The position numbers were made by a program, and so were the translations under genes. The notes beneath the pieces were generated by a model, which was not told where the DNA came from, ran no database searches, and worked only from the letters and a program-made list of their open reading frames with translations. DNA of 34,787 bases from Desulfovibrio sp. (GTDB taxonomy: Bacteria; Desulfobacterota; Desulfovibrionia; Desulfovibrionales; Desulfovibrionaceae). Location: assembly GCA_017454855.1 (NCBI GenBank), contig JAFTCE010000090.1:1-34787 (forward strand). Reading direction: 5' to 3'. Of this stretch, positions 1-6,349 are shown in pieces (positions within the stretch are counted from its first letter, which is position 1; each line of letters begins with the position of its first letter).

Positions 1-1
1 A

Positions 2-124
2 ACAGAAGCTCGTCAACGTATTGCCGAATGGCTTGCATTCTATAATGGGCATCGTCCACATAGCAGTCTTCACGGTGTAACCCCTGACATGGCATACGGA
101 GGTATATTGGCGAGTGCAGCATGA
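2..124 (+). CDS. IS3-family transposase (OrfB), C-terminal end, cut by the window edge
   Basis: The frame is open from base 2 to the TGA at 122-124 and encodes 40 residues. These include the motif AEWLAFYNGHRPHSSLHG followed by TPDMAY, which is the end of the DDE integrase core of IS3-family OrfB transposases. In that family the protein cuts and joins the element ends. The gene starts outside the window, so its completeness cannot be judged. An element terminus lies about 100 bases downstream, as expected for the right end of such an element. Confidence 0.85.
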   Translation, partial: TEARQRIAEWLAFYNGHRPHSSLHGVTPDMAYGGILASAA

Positions 125-230
125 AAAGATGTGGCGGCGGGTTCCGACGAGCTTCCGTTGGGCCCATACTCGCCCGCCGCACCCAAGCTATAACAGCGTA
201 GGGTGCTGTCGAATAAACGGGGCCACCTCA
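125..230 (+). mobile_element. Right end of the IS3-family element
   Basis: This non-coding stretch follows the transposase stop. It ends in CCACCTCA at 223-230, and the other strand reads TGAGGTGGCCCCGTTTATTC inward from 230. That TG...CA type of end with GGCCCC and TTTATTCGACA is typical of IS3-family termini. The interrupted DUF927 reading frame resumes right after 230. The other end of the element is outside the window, so the terminal inverted repeat and target duplication cannot be compared. Confidence 0.65.
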
Positions 231-722
231 CACCTTGACGGCACACCGCAGGTTATGGCCCCGACAGACTTCGGTTCTGAATACCTCCGACAGAACTAGG
301 AAGTACGTCTGCCCGTCTCTGTCGAACCGAAAGCCAGCGCGATTGATGATTTTCTCATCCGGCTTGGCTATGTCCTGAAAACGTGACTGCCCATGAAGTT
401 CAAGGAATAATCGAACGCTCTGGATGATGGCAGTGTCCTCTTGCGCCCCACAGCCGCCGCGCTCTTCAAGCCAGGAATTGAAACATGTTCGAATTGCTTC
501 GGTTGCCGCGCCTTCCGGCCAGGGCAGGATGCCCCACTTTGCAGCCAGCTCTCCGGCAGCCGCAGACAGCAAAAACCGCCGCGCCGCCCTTCGGACTTGT
601 CCATCGGAACCGGCAGGACAAAATTCCGTCGTACCCCGATCGATATACTCTAAAACGGCTTTTACAACATCTTCGCGCTGCTCTTGAATCTTGCCGACGA
701 ACGCCCGCTCCGCGTGTATGAA
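228..722 (-). pseudogene. DUF927-domain protein fragment, truncated at both ends
   Basis: On the minus strand the frame reads through a segment resembling the C-terminal part of DUF927 proteins (helicase/primase-like proteins of prophages and integrative elements). Recognisable pieces are GSDGQVRRAARRFLLSAAAG, ELAAKWGILPWPEG, a Cys/Gly-rich SWLEERGGCGAQED and VLSEVFRTEVCRG. The stop codon at 228-230 lies inside the IS3 end, so the C-terminus was cut off by that insertion. At the other side, codons upstream of about 722 come from an IS21-type terminus, which gives the apparent ATG at 767 and a spurious N-terminus. The AAA/helicase portion is absent, so this is a remnant and not a working protein. 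The family match is from memory of conserved motifs. Confidence 0.7.
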
Positions 723-840
723 TGTCCATTTGAAAGTGATCCTTGTGCGCATTTGAAAGTAGACCACTTGTGATCATTACAAAGTGATCCACCTGAAACG
801 GTCGAAAATATTTTCGATCATTAAAAAAATGAGCCACCTC
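723..840 (-). mobile_element. IS21-type terminus with repeated boxes and a 16-bp palindrome
   Basis: Starting at TGTCC (723) the plus strand carries repeated boxes: CATTTGAAAGTGATCC near 727, CATTTGAAAGTAGACCAC near 752, and ACAAAGTGATCCACCTGAAA near 779. A perfect 16-bp palindrome, TCGAAAATATTTTCGA, sits at 802-817. Multiple related boxes of the GTGATC(C)ACTTTCAAATG kind at an end that begins TG are characteristic of IS21-family elements, where they bind the transposase. No istA or istB reading frame is attached, so only one end remains. It is joined to the DUF927 fragment at about 722. Confidence 0.55.
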
Positions 841-969
841 ATTGCCATTGATAGGGTCAAATTTTTTGGCACAACCCTGAAGCCATCAGCAGCAAGGAGC
901 TTTCTGTCTGAGAAAGGCACCTTGTTGCAAGGTTTACCGCGAGAAAAGTTGAGGGACTCGTGCGCCCGA

Positions 970-1282
970 TCCTTGGAGAAAAAATGGTCTCGTCTTGCCG
1001 TCTTCAGGGACAACAGTGAGTCAGAGGTTCTTGCCTATAGGGATTTTCCACAAAATCACTGGGCCAAGATATACAGCACCAATCCTCTGGAGCGTCTGAA
1101 CAAGGAGGTAAAGCGCCGCAGCGCCGTGGGGGGGCATCTTTCCCTGTAACGCCTCAATAGTACGGCTCATCGGCGCGGTACTCATGGAACAAAATGACGA
1201 GTGGCTGCTCCAGGACAGGTACATGCCCAAGGAGTCTCTGGAGCGGCTTATCAATGCAGCCAAGGAACTCGCAGCGGCATAA
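970..1282 (+). pseudogene. IS256-family transposase, C-terminal remnant with a frameshift
   Basis: The frame around 982-1130 encodes KWSRLAVFRDNSESEVLAY and then FPQNHWAKIYSTNPLERLNK, the hallmark C-terminal region of IS256/MULE-type transposases. After EVKRRSAV the frame breaks in a run of seven G at 1128-1134. Removing one G restores VGGIFPCNASIVRLIGAVLM followed by EQNDEWLLQDRYMPKESLER, ending with TAA at 1280-1282. The catalytic N-terminal two thirds are missing. Between 841 and about 970 I recognise nothing. This is a dead copy unless the G-run length is a sequencing error, and even then it would still be truncated. Confidence 0.85.
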
Positions 1283-1318
1283 GCACAAAAACATGGTGCG
1301 TTGCTGACCACAAGGCAG

Positions 1319-1355
1319 GGGAAATGTATTTACACTACCTTGACGGACGCTATCG
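1319..1355 (+). repeat. Terminal repeat of the IS256-family remnant
   Basis: About 40 bases after the transposase stop, the sequence contains TTTACACTACCTTGACGGAC followed by GCTATC. This resembles the right terminal inverted repeat of IS256-family elements (TTTACAC..., TTGACGGGACGCTATC-like). The partner left repeat is not present in the window. That is consistent with a truncated element. Confidence 0.5.
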
Positions 1356-1390
1356 ACAGCAATGTCACGAAATCAGCACAAAAAAGACGC

Positions 1391-1647
1391 ATATACGTTT
1401 CAGAGCATACCTTCAGGCAGGCGTTCACACCCCTGGAAAGGATGGGACATTCTGCAATGTCGGAGCGTGTTTTTACCCAATTGCCAGAAGCCATTGCTGA
1501 TCCATTGGCGATATTGAACCCTTCTGTATTTAACAGAGACTATCAGGCCAAGGTACAAGCGGGGGATATTGTTTTTGTTGTCGGGCTGCGTGATGACAAT
1601 GGATCAATGGTCGTCGTTCCGTTAACAATAGAGAAGGCGGACGGCAA
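1391..1647 (+). pseudogene. Fragment with a phage MuF C-terminal-like domain
   Basis: The open frame here encodes IYVSEHTFRQAF, LPEAIADPLAILNP, VQAGDIVFVVGL and GSMVVVPLTIEKADGN. The pattern 'LP.AIADP', then a beta-rich 'vvl.el...g..vvvpl.l', resembles the MuF C-terminal (BECR-fold, polyvalent phage protein) domain. In that family the domain sits at the end of large phage or conjugative-element proteins, and some members are predicted nucleases. There is no start codon with a ribosome site specific to it, and the frame continues into unrelated sequence after about 1647. I read it as a decayed domain remnant; the assignment is by motif memory. Confidence 0.45.
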
Positions 1648-2028
1648 TCTGTCTCTGCCCTGCGCGCGGGAATCTATCGTGCCAGGGCAGGCGGCATGTT
1701 GCGCGAGCTGGATGGCATTGACGGGGCCATGCAACTCATTCGGGAGGACGAGGCGTTTCATGACGCCGTGTTTCGGGAGATGCGCGAACCGGGCACGTCA
1801 CAGGATGCGATCGTGCAGCAGGTGGTGGACATCTTTGCCCGCTACACGGAGCAATCACGGCTCCAGCTCAACGACGCCGGGGCCTACATCGGCAAGATCG
1901 ACGGCTGGACGCCGCCGAACCATGATCCCTACAAGATTGCGTCCGATCCGCAGGGATGGAAGAAGTTTGTCCTTGACCGCCTGGACGCTGATCGTTCCGT
2001 ATGTTTCTGTCCAGAGAAATCGGGATAA
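1645..2028 (+). pseudogene. Fragment of a phage-type polyvalent/structural protein
   Basis: A second frame, shifted relative to the previous fragment, is open from about 1645 and encodes SALRAGIYRARAGGMLRELD, then DAIVQQVVDIFARYTEQSRL, then LNDAGAYIGKIDGWTPPNHD. The '(G)Y I.kidGw.pp.HD' segment is reminiscent of large virion or polyvalent proteins of prophages. The first ATG is at 1696 with no clear ribosome site, and homology-like sequence lies upstream of it. The frame ends at 2026-2028 in DADRSVCFCPEKSG, where the sequence loses its phage-like character. It is most likely a piece of a larger gene, brought next to the MuF-like piece by deletion. Confidence 0.4.
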
Positions 2029-2092
2029 CGTTCAGAATTATTCGTACGCTTCCAAAATGGACATACTCCCGAAATCTAGCTGGAACATACCC

Positions 2093-2365
2093 CTACACGT
2101 CGGCCAGCAAGGCCATGACGCGGCTGTAATCCAGTCCCCCATGCACGGACAGGGCTTCGGCAGCACTTTGCTGCACCGAGTTCCGAACCACAGACATGGC
2201 AGAATCAATATCCTCGTCGGTCATGAGCTGCGGGTTTTTGACATGGTTCACGTCGTTCATTGATGCGGTCTGGGCTTGCGGCTGGCGCAAGAGCTGCACC
2301 TGGTTCTGTGTCCCGTACACGCTATTCACGGAAGTAATCGGCATATGCTGAATGGCGTCGAGCAT
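2093..2365 (-). CDS. Small conserved-looking protein downstream of flagellin
   Basis: This 90-residue gene has an ATG at 2365 preceded by a good ribosome site (TAGGAGAAAACA). It lies directly after the flagellin gene on the same strand, 94 bases away. The protein is hydrophilic and Gln/Asn-rich in its first half (IQHMPITSVNSVYGTQNQVQ). A helical C-terminal half includes TDEDIDSAMSVVRNSVQQSA and VHGGLDYSRVMALLAD. There is no signal peptide or membrane segment. I cannot assign a function; its position suggests a role linked to motility. A short helical protein next to flagellin could be a regulator or minor filament-associated protein, but nothing in the sequence proves it. Confidence 0.7.
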   Translation of the reverse strand: MLDAIQHMPITSVNSVYGTQNQVQLLRQPQAQTASMNDVNHVKNPQLMTDEDIDSAMSVVRNSVQQSAAEALSVHGGLDYSRVMALLADV

Positions 2366-2395
2366 TGTTTTCTCCTATGCGTTCATTGAACCCTT

Positions 2396-2430
2396 GTCCT
2401 GCCGTCACTGAACATCCGCGTCGGCAGGAC
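2396..2430 (-). terminator. Hairpin downstream of flagellin
   Basis: The inverted repeat GTCCTGCCG (2396-2404) / CGGCAGGAC (2422-2430) has a 17-base loop and sits about 30 bases after the flagellin stop. A T-run lies just before the stem on the transcribed strand, not after it. It could therefore be a partial terminator or an mRNA 3'-end stabiliser that sets the ratio of flagellin to the downstream small gene. The flagellin remnant near 34.65 kb keeps sequence related to the area before this hairpin. Confidence 0.45.
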
Positions 2431-2459
2431 AGAAAAAGTTCTTATCCGCGTTATATGCC

Positions 2460-3353
2460 TTATCCGCCGATGAGCTGCATGGCCATCTGTGGCAAGGAGT
2501 TGGCTTGGGCCAACATGGCAACGGCGGCCTGACTCAAAATCTGCTGACGGACAAATTCCGTCATTTCCGTGGCCACGTCAACATCTGAGATGCGCGATTC
2601 GGCCGCCTGCAAGTTTTCAGCCTGTGTGTTCAGATTGGTTATGGTATTTTCCAGGCGGTTTTGCAAGGCGCCGAGATGGGCACGGATCTTATCCTTGGAG
2701 ACAATGGCTTCGGATAAGGCCACAAGACTCTCTTGCGCAGCCTCCTGCGTGGATATGGTATAGCCCGGCGTACCCTGAACGCCCTGATTACCCACGCCCA
2801 AGGCTGATGCCGTACAGTCGCCAATGGTGATATAATAGTAGTCTTCTGCCGCATCATTGCCCGGACCAAAGTGAATCTTCAGCTTGCCCGAGGCCGTAAC
2901 GCCGCTGCCATCGTGAGCAGCACCAGACAGGTTGCCGTTAAGCAAATGGACGCCGTTGAAATCTGTAGAGAGGGCAATACGCGTGATTTCCGAGGCCATG
3001 GCCTGATATTCGGATTCGATCATCAGGCGTTGGGTGGAATCATAGGTGCCTGTGGCTGCCTGCTCGGCGAGTTCCTTCATGCGAACAAGCTTTTCGTCAA
3101 TGATGCCCAGCGAACCGTCGGCGACCTGAATGAGAGAAATAGCGTCATTGGCATTGCGCGCACCCTGTTGGAAGGCCGCGATATCCGCCCGCTGTAATTC
3201 ACGGATGGCCAGCCCTGCCGCGTCGTCAGCAGCTGAATTGACGCGCATTCCCGTGGATAGCCTTTGCGTGGACTGGGCGAGGTTGCTGTAATGTGAGTTC
3301 AGATTCCTGGCCACGTTGGCAGCCATCATATTATGATTGATAACGAGCGACAT
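2460..3353 (-). CDS. Flagellin (major filament subunit)
   Basis: The 297-residue protein has the conserved D0/D1 ends of bacterial flagellins. The N-terminus includes MSLVINHNMMAANVARNLNS and RLSTGMRVNSAADDAAGLAI. The C-terminus includes ITNLNTQAENLQAAESRISD followed by VATEMTEFVRQQILSQA and LPQMAMQLIGG. The short centre (about residues 145-200) is the surface-exposed variable part. Flagellin is exported by the flagellar type III system and polymerises beneath the cap. The start is supported by GGAGG 9 bases upstream (TTGGAGGGGCACCT-ATG). A sigma-54 type promoter lies about 40 bases upstream. The GGA within the ribosome site is a plausible CsrA target, and csrA and fliW are present in the same window. 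A broken second copy of its 3' end lies near 34.4 kb. Confidence 0.97.
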   Translation of the reverse strand: MSLVINHNMMAANVARNLNSHYSNLAQSTQRLSTGMRVNSAADDAAGLAIRELQRADIAAFQQGARNANDAISLIQVADGSLGIIDEKLVRMKELAEQAATGTYDSTQRLMIESEYQAMASEITRIALSTDFNGVHLLNGNLSGAAHDGSGVTASGKLKIHFGPGNDAAEDYYYITIGDCTASALGVGNQGVQGTPGYTISTQEAAQESLVALSEAIVSKDKIRAHLGALQNRLENTITNLNTQAENLQAAESRISDVDVATEMTEFVRQQILSQAAVAMLAQANSLPQMAMQLIGG

Positions 3354-3390
3354 AGGTGCCCCTCCAATTTTTGCAGCGAGTTGTTACAAG

Positions 3391-3410
3391 ACAAGCAAAA
3401 AGCGGGCCAT
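3391..3410 (-). promoter_or_regulatory. Sigma-54 promoter of flagellin
   Basis: On the minus strand the sequence ATGGCCCGCTTTTTGCTTGT contains TGGCCCG-N4-TTGCT. This is a GG-N10-GC arrangement close to the sigma-54 consensus TGGCACG-N4-TTGCW. Initiation about 12 bases downstream would give a leader near 30 bases before the flagellin ATG. This implies an enhancer-binding activator, with no gene for one in this window. Confidence 0.75.
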
Positions 3411-3532
3411 TGTTTAATTTTTCATTCTTGGACGTAGAAGGAGGAGTATATGTTTCTAAAAAGTGAATTAAAGGCAATATTTTGACAGCTATCGTGACAC
3501 AGCTTCGAGCTTCAGGAGCATACTGCGGCAGT

Positions 3533-3558
3533 GCAGGCGAAGAATGCAGGCAAAGAAT
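3533..3558. repeat. Tandem 13-bp repeat in the flagellin-gpsA gap
   Basis: GCAGGCGAAGAAT and GCAGGCAAAGAAT follow each other directly. The 422-base gap 3354-3775 separates the divergent flagellin and gpsA genes. Besides the sigma-54 promoter and this repeat it holds a TTGACA box at 3707-3712 without a convincing -10 partner. I see no further gene in it. Confidence 0.45.
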
Positions 3559-3775
3559 ACCAGGATAGGACGTCAAGAAAAGGCGCTTGGGGTAGGCATG
3601 GGCAAATCTTGCTCTGTTGCGCACACGCCAGCATGGCCATGTAAGGCACACAGGGCGACGGTCAACACTGCGCGTGGCGAGGTCGCTGCATGGTAGGCAT
3701 TTCTTCTTGACAAGCTAGGGATGGAAAATGCACCCTGAAAAGAGACAAACATGAATGCAGAACAAGTGAGGCTCT

Positions 3776-4771
3776 ATGCCTGAAAACGCCATAACCGTTG
3801 CCGGTGGCGGGAGCTGGGGTACAGCGCTGGCTCATCTGCTCGCCGTCAATGGACATCGGCCCTGCCTCTGGCTGCGCGACGCAGCCCTGGCAGAAGCCAT
3901 CAATACGCGCAGGGAGAATCCCCGCTACTTGCCAGGTCTGCCCCTGCACACGGTTCTCCGGGCCACCACCGATGTGGCAGTTTTGGCCGCACCCCTGCTC
4001 GTGCTGGCCATCCCCTGTCAAAGGCTGCGCGCCTGGCTGAAGGAGTACGCGGCCTGTTTCCTTCCGGGCCTGACCCTGGTCAATGCCGCCAAGGGATTGG
4101 AGATCGGCACATATTGTACTTGTTCCCAGGTGGTTGAGCAGACATTGGCCGCGCTCAATCCGACCTATGCCGCGCTTTCAGGCCCATCCTTTGCTGCCGA
4201 TGTTCTCCGTGGCCTGCCCACGGCTGTGGTCTTGGCCTGCAAAAACACGGATCAGGGGCATACGCTGCGCGACCTCTTTTCCTCTGGCACGTTCCGCTGC
4301 TATTCCAGCCAGGACGTGACAGGCGTGGAATTGGGGGGGGCGCTGAAAAACGTCATGGCCATTGCCGCCGGCGTCTGTGACGGCCTTGGTCTTGGCCTGA
4401 ACAGCCGTGCGGCCCTGGTGACGCGTGGACTTGCCGAAATGCGCCGTTTGGGCGTGGCCAGAGGGGCGCAAGCGCGCACATTCATGGGCCTTTCGGGACT
4501 TGGTGATCTTGTGCTGACGTGTACGGGCGACCTGTCGCGCAATCGTCAGGTGGGTTTGCGTTTGGGACGAGGTGAAAAGCTGCAGGACATCACGGCCAGT
4601 CTTGGCATGGTGGCCGAAGGCGTGGCGACCACGCAGGCCGTGCATGACATGGCGCAACGCATGGGTGTGGACGCCCCGCTGACGGACGCCGTGTATGCCA
4701 TTGTCTACGCTGGACGCCAGCCTGGTGAGGTTTTACGGGAATTACTTTCCCGAAGACTGCGCGATGAGTGA
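3776..4771 (+). CDS. gpsA: NAD(P)-dependent glycerol-3-phosphate dehydrogenase
   Basis: The product (331 residues, normal for the family) reduces dihydroxyacetone phosphate to sn-glycerol 3-phosphate, the backbone precursor for phospholipids, in the cytosol. The N-terminal Rossmann fold shows AGGGSWGTALA near residues 9-19. The middle shows NAAKGLE and LSGPSFAADV. The substrate domain carries the catalytic lysine region GGALKNVMAIAAGVCDGL and the C-terminal GLSGLGDLVLTCTGDLSRNR. GTGAGG lies just upstream of the ATG. It is a single gene, convergent with the transporter gene downstream (40 bases between stops). Confidence 0.97.
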   Translation: MPENAITVAGGGSWGTALAHLLAVNGHRPCLWLRDAALAEAINTRRENPRYLPGLPLHTVLRATTDVAVLAAPLLVLAIPCQRLRAWLKEYAACFLPGLTLVNAAKGLEIGTYCTCSQVVEQTLAALNPTYAALSGPSFAADVLRGLPTAVVLACKNTDQGHTLRDLFSSGTFRCYSSQDVTGVELGGALKNVMAIAAGVCDGLGLGLNSRAALVTRGLAEMRRLGVARGAQARTFMGLSGLGDLVLTCTGDLSRNRQVGLRLGRGEKLQDITASLGMVAEGVATTQAVHDMAQRMGVDAPLTDAVYAIVYAGRQPGEVLRELLSRRLRDE

Positions 4772-4810
4772 AGCGCGCCAGGATACCGTGACGCGTGCAA
4801 TGCTTCCTCC

Positions 4811-5239
4811 TCATCGCGCTGTCATCAGGATGATGACGCCTGCAAGGCAGACCGCCACGCCGACGACTTCCTGCAGGCAGAGGCTTTCGTGATAGCACAC
4901 CAAGCCCACGGCCAGCAGGGCCAGGGCCAGCAAGACATTGGCCACGAGCGAGGCGGTGCTGATTTTCCAGCCGGAGCGATAGATGAAGATAAAGCCGATT
5001 TCCAGGCCGACCATGGAGAAGCCCAGGGCCATGCCCGCCCAGTTGACCTTCTGAAATGCCTGGACAAGATTTTTGGGCGCATCAAGGAAGCAAAAACCCG
5101 CCAGAGAAAGACATGCCGCCGTGATGTAGGTGACGACGAGGGCCACGAAGGGGCTGCAATCTCTGGGCAGGGATTTGGAAGCCACATTGTACAGAATGTT
5201 AGAAAAGACAACCAGGGCCATGGGCCAAACATGAGCCAT
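4811..5239 (-). CDS. Half-size EamA/DMT-type membrane transporter
   Basis: The 142-residue product starts at the ATG at 5239, with GAGGAT 8 bases upstream. A longer frame reaches into recR but would add only polar, unrelated residues. Four hydrophobic helices are visible: WPMALVVFSNILYNVAS, FVALVVTYITAACLSLAGF, WAGMALGFSMVGLEIGFIF and VANVLLALALLAVGLVCYH. A fifth hydrophobic tail, GVAVCLAGVIILMTAR, follows. This is the size of a single EamA repeat or SMR protein, which work as dimers in drug/metabolite export. The substrate is unknown. It lies 10 bases after recR and is probably the last gene of a ybaB-recR operon. Confidence 0.8.
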   Translation of the reverse strand: MAHVWPMALVVFSNILYNVASKSLPRDCSPFVALVVTYITAACLSLAGFCFLDAPKNLVQAFQKVNWAGMALGFSMVGLEIGFIFIYRSGWKISTASLVANVLLALALLAVGLVCYHESLCLQEVVGVAVCLAGVIILMTAR

Positions 5240-5249
5240 TGCCGCATCC

Positions 5250-5858
5250 TCAAATATTCTGCCGAAATTGGAGCGATTGGCGCAGGGTTTCTTTGTCCAT
5301 ATACTTGACTTCAGCGCCCAGGGGAATGCCCTGCGCAAGACGTGTGATGCGTACGTGTGGATATTGCTCGCGCACCATGCGCCGCACATAAGAGGCAGTG
5401 TTTTCGGCTTCGATGGTCGCCCCAAGCGCCAGGATGAGTTCGCGTACCTCGCCCTCGGCCAGGCGGGCCAGGAGGCGATTCATGTCCAGGCAGTCTGCAT
5501 CCACGCGTTCCAGGGGCGCCAAGAGACCGCCCAGAATCATGTACTGACCGTGGTAAAAGCCGCCTTGATCCAGGGCCAGGAGGCTGTCCCATTCCGCCAC
5601 GAGACACAGTGTGTCGCGTTCACGTTGCGTATCCGCGCAGATTGTACAGGGATCCTGGGCAGAAAGGCCGCCGCAGCGTGAGCAGAGGTGCAGGTTGTCG
5701 CGCAGGTCATGAATGCCCTGTCCCAGCCGACGCGTTTCGGCCACGGGCCACTTGAGCAGGGTCATGGCCACGCGCAGGGCTGACTTGGGACCCAGGCCCG
5801 GCAGGCGGGCCAGTTGATCGACCAAGGCTTTGAGCGGCTCGGGGATGTGGTTACGCAT
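5250..5858 (-). CDS. recR: Recombination mediator protein RecR
   Basis: RecR (202 residues, family-typical) acts with RecF/RecO to load RecA at gaps in DNA. The sequence has the N-terminal helix-hairpin-helix LARLPGLGPKSALRVA (about residues 16-31). A four-cysteine zinc site follows with C59, C62, C71 and C74 (CSRCGGLSAQDPCTIC). The Toprim domain starts at LCLVAEWDSLLAL, and a C-terminal Walker-like segment reads RITRLAQGIPLGAEVKYMD. The ATG shares its A with the TGA of ybaB, so the two are translationally coupled. dnaX, often the first gene of this operon, is absent here; a glycosyltransferase gene lies divergently upstream. Confidence 0.97.
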   Translation of the reverse strand: MRNHIPEPLKALVDQLARLPGLGPKSALRVAMTLLKWPVAETRRLGQGIHDLRDNLHLCSRCGGLSAQDPCTICADTQRERDTLCLVAEWDSLLALDQGGFYHGQYMILGGLLAPLERVDADCLDMNRLLARLAEGEVRELILALGATIEAENTASYVRRMVREQYPHVRITRLAQGIPLGAEVKYMDKETLRQSLQFRQNI

Positions 5859-6169
5859 CAGAACATGCCGGGCAGCTTGATGCCGCCGGAAAGGGCGCTC
5901 ATTTCACGTTCAGCCGTTTCTCTGGCAATTCGTCCGGCTTCGTTGACTGCTGCCATGATCAGGTCTTGCAGCATGTCCACGTCGCCGTCTGCCAGGGCCT
6001 TGGGGTCGATGCTGAGCTTGCGCAGTTCCTGCTTGCCGGAAACCACCGCCGTGACCATGCCGCCCCCGCTGGCGGCCTCATAGGTACGTTCCTGCAATTC
6101 CTGTTGCAGTTTGGCGAGCTTGCCCTGCATGATCTGCGCCTGGCGCAGAAGATCATTCATATTGCGCAT
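5858..6169 (-). CDS. ybaB: YbaB/EbfC-family nucleoid-associated protein
   Basis: The 103-residue protein has the YbaB signature: an N-terminal helix MNDLLRQAQIMQGKLAKLQQ, then GGGMVTAVVSGKQELRKLSI and a C-terminal helix with DMLQDLIMAAVNEA. Members form tweezer-like dimers that bind DNA. AAGGAGA stands 6-7 bases before the ATG at 6169; a second ATG three codons in is less well placed. It overlaps recR by one base, the usual arrangement. Confidence 0.93.
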   Translation of the reverse strand: MRNMNDLLRQAQIMQGKLAKLQQELQERTYEAASGGGMVTAVVSGKQELRKLSIDPKALADGDVDMLQDLIMAAVNEAGRIARETAEREMSALSGGIKLPGMF

Positions 6170-6349
6170 CAGAGTTCTCCTTGCATTGGTGTCCTTTTCA
6201 TCGGAATTACCTTAGTGCTTGGCTGCTCTTTCAGAATTCAGGTGGCAGATGGAGCAGACTGTGGAGGGGAAACATATGATGCCTTGTCCAGGCCGTCAAG
6301 ACAGTGTACCCTGCGCCAGGCAAAAGCCTAGTGCAAGGCAGGAGGAAGC

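Noticed and set aside
777-1013. Minus-strand frame of 78 codons over the region between the IS21 end and the IS256 remnant
   Set aside because: No ribosome site and no family resemblance; it overlaps mobile-element sequence on the other strand.
3331-3651. Minus-strand frame of 106 codons upstream of flagellin
   Set aside because: It overlaps the flagellin start and the sigma-54 promoter, and its composition is not protein-like.
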